A DNA stretch of 64,000 bases from Pomphorhynchus laevis (lineage: Eukaryota; Acanthocephala; Palaeacanthocephala; Echinorhynchida; Pomphorhynchidae), in assembly GCA_012934845.2 (NCBI GenBank), contig WNNJ02000834.1, positions 1 through 64,000 of the forward strand, read 5' to 3'. The position numbers were made by a program, and so were the translations under genes. Each line of letters starts with the position of its first letter. The first letter of the stretch is position 1. This document shows, piece after piece, positions 43,923 through 55,327 of the stretch. The notes below the pieces were generated by a model. The model was not told where the DNA came from, made no database searches, and was given only the letters and a program-made list of their open reading frames with translations.

Positions 43923-45843
43923 CTGTGGGCAAGTGTCTCTAACTTGTCAGACTGGGTGTGAGAAGAGCAACCTTCTCACCTCCGGTTCAGACTAGGAGGA
44001 GACATCCCACTCTGGCTAACTTAATACAATGCAAAGTAATCAAGAGCCTTTTTCACTGAATATTCTTCAGTGGAATTCGGGAGGTGCTTCTGCCTTTAGC
44101 GTTTTACCCGGTAGAGATGCAGATGCTATGGTCCTTCAGGAGACGCGGTCAGTCCGGCTCCCCCAGAACATCACTCGATTTATCTCTAAGCAGATCTACA
44201 CCCTTTTTACTCCGTACATAACCCCACCTCACTCATCTTCATCTCAAGGTCTTTTAACCCTAGTTAATGCTCCTTAAGATCTTCCCTCATGTTAAACTAC
44301 TCTTGTCCAGCCCTGTCTTGTTTAGCTAATCACTCTGTAAGAACGGTAAACGCCTCAGTCTAGCCAATGTCTATATTCGTTCAGGGAAGATTCACAAGAA
44401 CCGTGATCTTCTGGATCGTATTTTAGTGTTACTTGGTGATTTCAGCGACAGAACTGGTCGTTGGATTAATGCAACACTTCGCATAGCAAGGAACGACTAT
44501 CGTATTCACAAACCACCAGTCCCCACCTTTTATTGCCTAACAAAAATTCACTCCTCAACATTTTATTGTTACATAAGATGTGATTGTTAAAACCCATCTG
44601 CACTAAACAGTCGCGCCAAAATCAGATCACCTCTCATGACCTAATTCGTTGGCGGATAGAGGAGGATACGTTGCTTAGGAGAAGGTTCCACTTTGACCCG
44701 ATCAGAGTGGGTTTCTTTCAGGCAGCTATACAACTCCTCCCCCGAATAGGTAATGAGAGTTTGACCGAATTTAATTCATACCTATTATCGCAAGCTACTG
44801 CGTTGCTTTCGACTACCTATAAATGACGTTTATACCATCCCAGTCCAACAAAACTCAAGATCCTAGCCAAAATGCTACACCTTCCGAATATATGTTTTCA
44901 CCATACATGCCCTCTAGAATGAATACTTGAGCACTAGATATAGGTTCCAGTTTGGCAGAGATAGAGCGAGCATTGCTCGCCTTAACCCTTCTTAGTGTTC
45001 CTTTTGGAAGATATTCAAAAAAGATAAGTTTGTTAACTTGAAGAATAGAGCATTAAGTTGGATTGCTAGCATAGAACTTGATGAAGTTTTAGAGGAGTCA
45101 TCCCTACATAATTATGGAGCTACTCAATCACCTTAACCAATCCAGCCTTGGTGTGAATGCAGAAGTATGGACTTATTTGTCACATATATCCTAAACTCCT
45201 GGGGCCACTTCCAGGCACCTCCAAATCCAATGCGCCACTCTCTCTCCACTCAGATCCGTCAGCTTTTTACAGAGTCAGAGAATGATCGTCATTACAATGC
45301 TACTAGCCTTCCTATCCGATGTTGCTGGCGTTAATATCAGCCGTCAAGTTTTCATACCAAAAAAGAGAAATCGATTTTATGTCCTAAAGATCTGCGGCCC
45401 ATCTCGAATCAAAACTCCTTTATCTCCATTTACAAAAGAGCGCTTGCGAGTAAAATCCGCGACCATCTAAGTAGGCGAAATTTAATCTCACCAGGTTTTC
45501 ATAAGTACGTAAAAGATCGCTTGGTCCATACTTCAATAGGTTAAGTGCACCAGTTTTGTCAAGATAACAGTCATCAGCTCTTGTGCCAAGTTTTCTTGAC
45601 TTTTCTGCAGCATTCGGAATCGTTAACAGGGTGAAATATTGTTGTATAATAAGCGATTCTTCTATGAAGATGACCCTGATGCACGTCAGTTCTACCCTAT
45701 TACAGGTGTGTCTCAAGGGTCCCCACTTTCTCCAATGTTGTATCTTGCTGCCTCAATTGAACTTTACAAAAAATTTAAACGCGATCAACATATTGTGGTA
45801 TACGATGATGATACCCCAGCTCTGTTTTATCGTCCATGTTAGA
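43923..45843 (+). mobile_element. LINE family A copy A4, fragment
   Basis: Begins in the end of ORF1 and the ORF1-ORF2 spacer. ORF2 starts at 44029 (MQSNQEPFSLNILQWNSGGA) and is traceable through the endonuclease (44584-44826, SHDLIRWRIEEDTLLRRRF) to the RT (GVSQGSPLSPMLY at about 45705-45745; VVYDDDTPALF at about 45796-45830). It stops just after the active-site region at 45843, where family D sequence begins. The many breaks make it a clear relic. The YADD box reads YDDD in this copy. Confidence 0.85.
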
Positions 45844-45844
45844 C

Positions 45845-46256
45845 ACATGTCGCGTAAATCACGGAGGGTGCTAACACTATTCATGCAGTACATTGAGTCT
45901 TTGTTCGTAAGGGAAATTTAGATACAATCTTCCTTGACTTTTCCAAATCATTTGATTTGGTGCGTCATGACTATCTTATTATCAAAATGCAAGATTTAGC
46001 CTTTGTTCGAATATAATACACTGGATACGAAATTTTTAAACTGGAAGTTCGCATCAGGTTCGTGTAAGCAGTGTGTGTTCGGAATGGTACGGCCAATATG
46101 GGCGTGCCGCAAGGATCTATGCTAGAACATTTACTAATTCTTATATTCATCAATGATCTTCCTAGCCTGTTGAGTTCTAATTCATTGTGTTATATATACG
46201 GACGATCTCAGTATATGAAGAGTTATAAAATCCTTAGATAATTGCGTGAAATTGCA
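45845..46256 (+). mobile_element. LINE family D fragment D1 (Jockey-like RT)
   Basis: Plus-strand RT relic: TIFLDFSKSFDLVRHDYLIIKM (about 45917-45985), NMGVPQGSMLEHLLILIFINDLP (about 46096-46165) and a degraded active-site box (about 46195-46215). It ends at LDNCVKLQ, exactly at the 3' end of B4, and its continuation is at 49214. Confidence 0.7.
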
Positions 46257-49213
46257 AATAAAAAAGACTTATTTTAACGTGGCAAATGCGTGCCAGCGCA
46301 CGCTTACATGACCACAACAAAACAAAAATGTAAATCATGTGTCGAGAAAGTGTCAACAGAGGAGGTGTTTGAATGTGATAAAGGAGGGAGCGCGGAAGGA
46401 CGTCGAGAGGGAGTTGATTCCAGGCGAGTGAGGCGGCGACGAGGAAGGATCGGAGACCATAGTTGTTGGAGTAATTGGGAACATGGAGTAAGAGGGTATG
46501 ACGAGAACGCAGCGAGAGCGAGGTGGGGCGAGTGTCGTCTAAGAAAGGAAGGTTGATGAACGATGGGGAGCCGACAGCGATGAGACGAAAAGTAACGAGA
46601 AGAAGGCGGAGTTTGATGCGGATGTGGATGGTGGGCCAGGAGAGTTGGGCAAAATATGTGGATGTGTGGTCGAAGCGACGGAGACGACAGAGAACTCGAA
46701 CGGCGGTGTTGATTATTCGTTGTAGGGGTAGGATGATGGATTTTGGAGAATTGGCGAAAAGGCTAAGACAGTAATCGATTTTAGGGAAAAGAAGCGATGA
46801 AAGAAGAGACATACAAGAACGGAAGTCGATAAGGGGGCGGATACGGCGAATGTCACGAAGAATTAAGTTAGACGAGCGGACCTTGTCACGGAAGAAGGGT
46901 TTAAGGGGAAGGCAGATTTCCAGTGTGAAGGAAAGATACGACTGCGGATGGGCGAGTTAAACAAGGTTGTGAGAAATGGAGATATCGATGAGTATATGGA
47001 TTTTAATATGTGAGTAGGCAGGGGATTGGCAGGTGAGGTTTTGTTGGGCACGTACATGATGCTAGGCGGGGCGGAGTGGGATAGGATGGAGACCGGGGTG
47101 TGAGAAAGAGCAACGTGGATACTTTAGTCTGGAGAAATGACGAATAATCATGGGCATTGATGTTGCACGACGAAGAGGAACGAGTAAGGATTGAGTTAAA
47201 AGTATGCCAGAGAGTCTTAGAGTTGAATGAAGTGATGATTTTATGCTGCCAGAAGGAGTTGCATTTGGTACGTAGTAGGTTGAGATAAGACCGGCGAAGA
47301 GCAAGATAGGAATAACGGAAAGACGGAGTGATCGAGCCAAAATCACGTCTGAGAGAGCGGTTATAGACTCTCAAAGTTTGGCGAAGTCGACGCTTTGAGA
47401 GTAGGCATTGGATGTCAAACCATGGGGCACGGTGCAAGCGATGGTGTGGGTGAGACTTGAAGGGCAAGAGAAGATCGACAGTGGATGTGAGTTCAGAGTC
47501 GAAAAGAAAGGCGAGATCGTGAGGAGAGGAATATGTTATTGTGGGATAGTATAGAGACGATTTGAGTAAGGCAGAGCGGAGAAGGGAGAGGTCAAGATTT
47601 CTCCAAGGGCGACGTAGGATTGTAGATGTGTGAGGAGGGGTGTGGTTGTGAGTGAGATCAAGGGTGACGAGAAAGTGATCGGATAGACCAGGATCAGAGA
47701 TGGACAGTGAGGTGTATGCAGCAAAATGATCAGGGACAGCGATGATGTCGAGTGCCCCGCCAATGATATGCGTGGGGCAGTGGAGATGGGTTTGTAATTG
47801 TAGTTGGATAGAATGTTGATTTAGTTGGATAGAATGTTGATGGAATCCGTGGAAGATTGGCGGTCGAGGCGGATGTTGAAGTCGCCTAGAACGAGTGAAG
47901 GGATTGAGGACAAAGAACAATGAGAAAGGAGGTCAGCGAGTTCGGTAAAAAATAAGGCAGTAGGAGCTGATAAACCAGGACGGTATACAATGGCGAGATC
48001 TAGAGTGATCGGGTTAGCAGAACGACAAGTGAGCAATTCAAAAGAGCAAGGACTGAAAGGGGGATTGATTTTGCGAAGAGACGCTGGGTGACGCGCGAAT
48101 GCGACGATGCCGCCATGATTAGAGGATTTAGAAGGGCATGAACTGAGGGGGCGGGCGGATTCGACTAGGGAGCAACCGGCAGAGATCAGACGGCGAATGG
48201 AAAGGTCGTCGGAATCTGAGTGCCAGGATTCGGTGAGGCAGAAGAGATCGATGGATTGCTTGGTGAATAGGTTGAGGATAAGATCGGATTTATTGAGAAT
48301 AGATCTAGTGTTGAGGAGACCGAGGCGGAAACCGTGTGCTGTGGCAAAAGAGTCTAGTGGAGAAGACACATAGGAGAGATGGAGCGCCATCGAATTTTTT
48401 GACGGGTGTGGACAACTTGAAAATTTCCGTCTATGTTTCGGATGGTGAGTGATGTTTCGCCGTTTTCCTCACGACGGCGTTTTTCGATGCGGGCTGAAGA
48501 GATTTGAGCGATTTCGGAAGGGGCACGATCGCAGAAAATTCGAGTGGTTGAAGATGACATGAGTTTGAATCGTTGAGAGAGGACAGAAGACGAGTGAGAG
48601 CGATGCTTGAAAACAATTTTTAGGATAGGAGGCTGGGAAGGATTAGATTGATAAGATTTGTGTAGACGGATGAATGCGACAGGAGAAATGTCCTTGAAAA
48701 AGGATGGTTTATCCGCAGGAACAATAGACGAGAGGATGGATCTGAAGGCGGAAACATCGTGGTCCAGACGTGCTTGTGGAGATAAGGAGTTAGAAGGCGT
48801 GATATTAGTAACAATGACGCAACGATCGCGAGAAGCATAGCGCTTCCGTAAAGGAGGACGACTGATGTGAGTAGGTGAGATCACGATAGAAGAGCTGGCA
48901 GTTGATGATTTGGAGGGATTTGATTTGATGACGGGAGACATAGAGGATAATGATAATAAAGAGGGTGGCAAGCGATGTGAGGAAAGGTTATGAGTGGAAG
49001 GATAGTGGAGGTTGGTGGAGGTGATTTTGATTGATGGATGCAAGTTATTGAGAAACGAGACAGGAAGGACGGGACGTGGGGTGTCGGGGAGTGAAGATGA
49101 CATGGAATCGGAAGTGTATATGGTGGCAGGGTCGCTGGGTGGAGAAAGGACATTAGAAACGACGTGGGTAGTTTGAGTTGACGTGTTGGATGTTGATATG
49201 TGCTTATTGAAAA
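46257..49213 (-). mobile_element. LINE family B copy B4, inserted into family D
   Basis: Minus-strand CR1/L2-like copy whose 3' end (ttattttaacgtggcaaatg in the plus direction) starts near 46262 and whose 5' end is truncated inside ORF1 at 49213. ORF1 is open to its stop at 48354. The endonuclease piece 48390-47821 is open (MALHLSYVSSPLDSF, LVLGDFNIRLDRQSS) and continues in 47920-47003. Internal deletions remove about 700 bp of the RT core (near 46905) and a part upstream (near 47050). Short aaaag sequence at both ends may be the target-site duplication. Confidence 0.85.
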
Positions 49214-49223
49214 GGATATGCAT
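48354..49223 (-). pseudogene. family B4 ORF1, open but N-terminally truncated
   Basis: The open frame lacks the first 50 or so residues, including the PHD-like cysteines, because the insertion is 5'-truncated. The Ser/Pro-rich middle and the basic end (SSARIEKRRREENGET) are complete to the natural stop (SISPMCLLH). It overlaps the ORF2 ATG at 48390 by 37 nt. Confidence 0.75.
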
Positions 49224-49525
49224 TTGCCACTCAAAATAAATTTCTCTTTTTTTTATATGTAAATAAACGGTTCACGAAATTCTATTTCATATACATATTT
49301 CCTTTGATTAAAACAGATCGAACAAGTGAACCAATTTAAATATCTGGACATGTGCGTTTCTGATGATTTCTTCTCAACTACATAGTGATTATGTATGCGC
49401 TAAGGCCAAACGAATGGCCGAACTCATTTGCCATACATTTGGTTATTTGAGTCCACAATCATTTCTAACTCTGGCTTATGCGTTCATTTTAGTTAATTTG
49501 CTATATGGATCTCAGTGTACTTAAT
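49214..49525 (+). mobile_element. LINE family D fragment D2, continuation of D1
   Basis: Plus strand, with LPLKINFSFF, then QVNQFKYLDMCVSDDF, then KAKRMAELICHTFGYLSPQS and ILVNLLYGSQ. These are the RT segments that normally follow the active site (a KYLG-type box and the C-terminal region), and they resume where D1 stopped, so D1 and D2 are one element split by B4. Confidence 0.65.
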
Positions 49526-49534
49526 AATAATACA

Positions 49535-49930
49535 ATAATTTATTTAACGTGGCAAATGCGTGCAAAATGCACACTTACATGACCACTAACAAACAAAAAA
49601 AGAACATCAAAAGTCACAGATAATTAGTTAATTGTTGAAATGGAATTGGATTTGGCGTTTGAAGCACGGCATAGATGTTGATTGGCGGATATGAATAGGC
49701 AGTTGATTCCACAAGAGAGTAGCAGCCACAACAAAGGAGCGGAAGCCAAAAGAGGTAGAGTAGATTGGGATATGTAAAAGAAGGGAATTACGGGAACGCA
49801 GAGCACAATACACAGTACGAGAATTATCGAGAAAAGGAAGGTTGAGAAATGAAGGTGTATGAGAAGTTATAAGGCGAAAAGCAATGATAAGAAGACGAAT
49901 TTGAAGACGTACTTATCTGAAAACTAAGTG
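49535..49930 (-). mobile_element. LINE family B, divergent subfamily, 3' end only (B5)
   Basis: The minus strand starts with the family B 3' end signature (ttaacgtggcaaatgcgtg) and encodes a divergent C-terminal RT piece (49624-49813, LLWNQLPIHIRQSTSMPCFK). It is clearly different in sequence from the other copies, so it is another subfamily or much older. Confidence 0.7.
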
Positions 49931-50009
49931 TGAAGAGTCCCAGATGGTTAGTATATTACGGCATGGAACTAAATTTGTTCAATAAGTTCGAAACGTTTCA
50001 TATTATGTC

Positions 50010-51112
50010 TCCCCAACGTGTCTTCAACACTAGCCCCAATCACTACCACACACGGTTTCTGCCTCGGCCTCCTCAACACTAGATCTATTCTCAATAAATC
50101 CGATCTCATCCTCAACCTATTCAATAAGCAATCTATCGATCTCTTTTGCCTCACCGAATCCTGGCACTATGATTCTAACGACCTCTTAATCCGCCGTTTG
50201 CTCTCGGCCGGTTGCTCACTTGTCGAATCCGCTCGCCCCCATCAGCAAATCCCCTTTAAATTCTCTAATCATAGTGGCATTGTCGCATTCGCATGTCACC
50301 CCGCGTCTCTCCGCAAAATCAATCCCCCTTTCAGTCCTTGCTCTTTTGAACTGCTCACTTGTCGTTCTTCTAACCCGATCACTATAGATCTCGTTATTGT
50401 ATACCGTACTGGTTCATCAGCTCCTACATCCCTATTTTTTACCAAACTCGCTGACCTCCTTTCCTATTGTTCTTTGTCCTCAATCCCTTCAATCGTTCTT
50501 GGCGACTTCAACATCCGCCTCGACCGCCCCGCTTCTATCGAGTTCATCCAGTTCATCAACATTCTATCCAACTATAACTACAAACCCATCTCCACTGCCC
50601 CCACACATATCCTTGGTGGGACACTCGGCATCATCGCTATCCCCGATCATTTGGCTGCCTACAGCTCACTGTCCATTTTCGATACTGGGCTCTATATAGT
50701 GTTCTTATCTTCCTCGACCTCTCCTCCGCCTTTGACATTGTCGACCACTCCGTCCTCCTTAATCGCCTTCGTTATGATTACGGCTTTTCTTCTTTCTCTG
50801 TAGCATTGTTTGCCTCATATCTATAAAACCGTTCCTTTCGCGTCTATTCTAATTCATCATCCTCCGCTCCAATCCCTATTTTTTGCGGGGTCCCACAAGG
50901 TTCAGTCCTAGGTCCCTAGCTTTTCTCTCTTCTGCTTGGTGATCTCTCTCCGTTTATCAAACCTTTTTCCTTTAACGTCATGCAATACGCCAATGACATC
51001 CTCATCGATACTCGTGCACCCGCACATCGCATACACGATATCGGCATTTCTGTCTCCAACTGTCTTTCTTCTATCTACGAACGTCTCTCGAATCTCCATC
51101 TCGTTCTAAACC
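50010..51112 (+). mobile_element. LINE family B copy B6, internally deleted
   Basis: Plus strand. The endonuclease is open at 50018-50700: GFCLGLLNTRSILNKSDLIL, LFCLTESWHYDSNDLLIRRL and IVLGDFNIRLDRPASI. Near 50695 it jumps to the RT (VFLSSSTSPPPLTLS, corresponding to VFLDLSSAFDIVDH), deleting about 1.1 kb. It then continues with CGVPQGSVLGP and the active-site area (cgccaatgacatcc, ANDI in place of ADDI). It ends at 51112 in an inverted repeat. Confidence 0.85.
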
Positions 51113-51138
51113 GCGACAAAGGGTTTAGAACGAGATGG
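51096..51138. repeat. 17-bp inverted repeat at the end of B6
   Basis: ccatctcgttctaaacc at 51096-51112 is exactly complementary to ggtttagaacgagatgg at 51122-51138. Both are the same piece of family B RT sequence in opposite orientations, marking the rearranged end of B6. Confidence 0.85.
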
Positions 51139-51804
51139 CGTGTTTTATAACAAAGGTATAAAACATACATATTCCTGGTATATTTAAATATACAAGGAAC
51201 ATCCCTTTTTATATTTTAAAATATCCCTTGTTATATTAAATAATTATAGATGAATGATCCGTTACTTAGGGCACCACCTCTATACATGCAATATAAAATT
51301 AAATTTTAAAATTTAAATAAACTTCTTTATTAAAGAATATTAGACATTTAATATTTTAATATGCATCTAGTGGTTAAAAATATCCTTTTGTCTATGAAAT
51401 ACTTTTTTGATCAAAACTAAAATTATTATTTTTTTGTGTCAAATATAAAATCGATAAGATTTATTGTAAATTTCTGTTATTTTAAGGTATGAAGTTTTTA
51501 AATAAAATAGAAGTAATCAGAACAATATTATCTGTGTTGTTTACAAATATTTTAAATTTATTGAACAAATAATTTTAAACCATATCGATAAAGATTTTTT
51601 ATCATTTGTGGCATAACAAATGCCACGTATTTATAAGCAAAACATGTAGTGTGGTGAGTAATATTATACTCATCATAATTAATATAAAGTATTATATTTA
51701 AAACTTTAATATATCACAAAACGCATTTTATATTCTGAGCGTGACCATCAAAATTAAATGAGCTAATAAATGCGTCTGAATGCTTTATCGATTATTGTTA
51801 TTAT
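51139..51804. other. AT-rich, no gene seen
   Basis: AT-rich spacer between two family B fragments. The only structure is a weak inverted repeat (caaggaacatccc / atatcccttg near 51198-51230). Confidence 0.4.
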
Positions 51805-52740
51805 CCAAACCTTATTTCTTTAACGTCATGCAATACGCCGATGACATCCTCATGCTCATGCACCCGCACATCGCATACACTATATCGGCATTTCTGTATA
51901 CAACTGCCTTTCATCTATCTATAAAAGTCTCTCCAATCTCTATCTCGTTCTAAACCCAGACAAGTCCGAAATAATGTGGATCCTCCCCCGTAAACCAAAC
52001 ATATCTCCTCCCACTGTATCTTTTGCCTCATCGATCATCCCCATAGTACACAATTTCACTCTCTTAGGCTTCCATTTCGATGATCACCTTTTTATTAAAC
52101 CCTTCGTCCGTGACAAAGGTTCGCTCGTGTAACATAATTATCCGTGACATCCGCCGTATCCGCCCGCTTTTCTATTTCCGTTCTTGTATGTCTCTTCTTT
52201 CAAAGTTTCTTTTTCCTAAAATCGATTACTGCCTTAGCCTTTTCGCCAATTCTCCAAAATCCATAATCCTACCCCTACAACGAATAATCAACTCCGCCGT
52301 TAGAGTGCTCTTTCGTCTCCGTCGCTTCGACCACATATCCACATATCTTGCTCAACTCTCCTGCCTCACCATCCACATCCGCATCAAACTCCGCCTTCTC
52401 GTAACTTTTCGTCTAATCGCTGTCGGCTCCTCATCGTTCATCAACCTTCCTTTCTTAGACGACACTCGCCCCACCTCGCTATCGCTGCGTTCCCGTCGTA
52501 CCCTCTTACTCCACGTTCCCAATTTCTCCAACAACTATGGTCTCCGATCCTTCCTCGTCGCCGCCTCACTCGCCTGGAATCAACTCCCTCTCGACGTCCG
52601 CCGCGCTCCCTCCTTTATCACATTCAAACACCTCCTCCGTTGACACTTTCTCGACACATGATTTACATTTTTGTTTTGTTGTGGTCATGTAGGCGTGCGT
52701 GGCACGCATTTGCCACGTTAAATAAATATTTTGTTATGTC
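51805..52740 (+). mobile_element. LINE family B copy B7, 5'-truncated
   Basis: Plus strand. It starts at the active site (cgtcatgcaatacgccgatg, MQYADD) and runs through the C-terminal domain (52080-52643 open: LFPKIDYCLSLFANSPKSII, WNQLPLDVRRAPSFITFKHL) to the 3' UTR and end (gcatttgccacgttaaataa, about 52710-52730). It repeats the part of the RT where B6 ends, so B6 and B7 are not simply one element split by an insert. Confidence 0.85.
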
Positions 52741-53120
52741 ATGTTGGAAATGCTTCACATGAAGAGTGTGAGCTTCACTAGGGATTTTCATAATTTGTCT
52801 TTTATTAAAGATTTTGCATAACTCTAGACACGTGCTGTATAATCTAATGGACATAAGATTTTGCAATGTATTCCGTGGGCATTCATTCTTTCTGCGTAGA
52901 AAACGGATTATTCATTCAAAGACAATGCAGTTCACTAGGCAAATCATCATCAGTGGAGCCGGTTGAATAGGAAGATTGTGCGGTGCAGTTTGTTACAGCG
53001 ATTGTAGCAAGCTCGTTTATTATTACATACAACAACTTAAGAGCGAGGGTTCACAGAAAGTTGGATCACTAGAAATAAAAACTGAATAAAAACACCATAA
53101 ATGAAAATGTGAAAAAACAA
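52741..53120. other. no supported gene
   Basis: Probably 3' UTR and flank of the family D-like fragment that follows; nothing else could be supported. Confidence 0.35.
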
Positions 53121-53500
53121 TCAAAGATAAATGTTAGACTGAAGCCACTGACGCAGTCTGCACTTGAAAGAAAATTTACTGAGGCTGCTGATTATTGTGA
53201 CAGACACATTGTTCCAAAATCTTGCGATTCGATTACAGATAGTTACATTATTTTTGGTTGGCGGAAGTGATCTTTGTAAACGGTATTTGTCCGCGGTGGC
53301 AATAAAAGACCATTATATAAACTACGAAGGCTATGGTGGTCTTTATACGCCGCTGTCTACGCAGAATTGCAAGGGTCAATCCGCTCGATCGCGCATAAAC
53401 GCAGAAGTGTATTCACGATGTTCACTCCGCGTTACCGTGTCTGACCTGTTCGAAAGAATAGACTGTGCTATCTCGGCCATGTACTGCGAATGTGAAGAGA
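53121..53500 (-). pseudogene. LINE RT C-terminal fragment D3
   Basis: The minus strand ends NRIARFWNNVSVTIISSLSK, then FSFKCRLRQWLQSNIYL and a stop at 53121. The R..R.WN..P/S ... SL..FK..L..WL pattern is the common C-terminal signature of Jockey-type and related LINE ORF2 proteins. Upstream the frame decays. No other part of the element is seen. Confidence 0.55.
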
Positions 53501-54184
53501 TAGACTACCTAAGTTAACGTTATACTTGGATCAGGAGGAATCTTAGCGGCGTCCTATGGGCGGTCTTTGAAAGAATTTAAAGAGAACAGTTGAAGACGAT
53601 GTCCAGAAAATCCTTTTCAACTACTCGAACATTAGCTGGCGAAGATTTAAACAAAGATGGCGACAAGAACTGGAAATGATGGCTTAGAATCGACTGTACT
53701 GATCGTATTTTTCCACTTCGCTTTGATTTGACTTCCTTTTATTTTTCTTGATGCTTTGTAATTTTCAATCTATAAGGTCTAGTGGTTTAAATATATAAAT
53801 ATATATGGTGATTAAGTTGACCAAAAGAATGTCTTAGTAGTTCGAGTAGTCGAATGCATCTGCTAGACGAAATCGATACATGAAGTCGAGTGCTAATATC
53901 ATGACAAATTATAACTCCGAAATATGATATGCTAGAAACTGGCTGTATCGTACGTTTCTCTATGACATAGCTGCTTATGAACCTTTTGTTACCGATGTGT
54001 AAATGATTGAATTATGCAGCGTTCAATAACGATCCTCTGGAATGACACAATGACACTATCACAACATCATCATTGTAGCAACTTAATGTTTTTTGTTTTA
54101 TGTTATAAACTAGTAGTACTATCTTTTATTAGCATAAATGAAAATATTTTTTTTAAATTATAATTTATTATAATAATTTACAAG
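53501..54184. other. no supported gene
   Basis: Nothing recognisable apart from short open stretches without context. Confidence 0.4.
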
Positions 54185-54245
54185 AAAGGGGGTTACCGCA
54201 AATGGGCCCATACATAACTTTCACCGTCAAAATTGTTGTTGATTT

Positions 54246-55292
54246 TTAAAACAAGGCGTTCACTATCGTATTTGCTGTCTTCTCTGTTTCCTCTTTACCT
54301 TCGGAGGCAGGCAAATGCTGTTCGAGCAATTTCAAAGGAAACGAGGCGTTTGATGTTTGTGATGAAATGCGCATAATTAGTAATACCTCGTTGTGTGCGA
54401 ATTGATGCGATTCGTCTGAACAATGTGCCTGTCTATTTCCCAATGCCACCAGAAGAGGAGAAAATTAGCGGAATGAACCTGCCGCGCTCGATCGCTTCAA
54501 TTGTTTCTGAATATCTGGCGTGTTTGCGTGATTCATTGTGCTGGAAGGATGCGTCCACTGATCGGTTGACGAACGACTGAACAAAGATGTTAAACACGTT
54601 GACGTCAAAGAACGTCCGCTATAATCGCTCTTTCCACAGGCTCAAACAGGATATGTCCAGCCTTGCCCCGGCGGCTCGACTTGTTGATGTTGCGACGAAT
54701 TTTAGGGTGTCAGGGACCGGTAGTAGGTTTGGTTCTATTACTACATCACGGCAAATGGTGAATATTTCTTTTGAAATTTTATCTCGGACCGAGTCGTGTC
54801 TGATTGACGGTAATCCTCCCAATCTGCACCAGAGTGCGTGGCTCACCGTGATTTCTTCACCACAAGAGCATGATTTGCCGATCAAGTCACCTGGGGTTTG
54901 CCCATAGCGAGCGGAAATGGTATCTGTGAACTCCCTTGATGACATACAAAAGCGTTCGTTTTTCAGAGGGAGGGCGCTGAGCCATGAAGATGCTCCGTCT
55001 CTTTGAGCATGATTGACGGCGGTCAGAACAACGGTGTCCATAAGGTAAAATGCCTCTGACAGCCTATGATGATGTATGTTTTTACATCGCGCCATAATTT
55101 GATCGATCGTTTTTGATTGTATGTTTCAATCGGCCATCGAGTAATTTCATTGAGAAAAGCACTCCTTTGGGTCTCAAATACGCCTCGCAACATCTCTTGA
55201 TCGCACTGGATAGTCCGTGTGATATAGGTCCATTTTGCTTGTATTGCATGTGTCAAGCCCGAGTATGCGACTTGTGGGTCGATTTTCGCCAC
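54246..55292 (-). pseudogene. C-terminal region of the TIR-RT element
   Basis: AKIDPQVAYSGLTHAIQAKW then TYITRTI (55292-55200) is a post-RT helical region. Then come GASSWLSALPLKNERFCMSS and the Cys/His array CSCGEEITVSHALWC, GG..SIRHDSVRDKIS and VVIEPNLLP (54619-55095). The E..L and ARLDI stretch could belong to a PD-(D/E)XK-like nuclease, but this is conjecture from spacing. The same GASTWLSALSL block occurs in copy 1. Confidence 0.6.
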
Positions 55293-55327
55293 GTCGACTA
55301 AACGTTCAATTAGATTTCGCCAGTTAT

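Noticed and set aside
50010-52740. B6 and B7 as one family B element split by a 0.7-kb insert
   Set aside because: B7 begins upstream of where B6 ends, so the RT segment around MQYADD is present twice; they are separate copies.
53164-53517. 117-residue plus-strand open frame
   Set aside because: The minus strand of the same interval reads as a LINE ORF2 C-terminus with its stop, which explains the sequence better.
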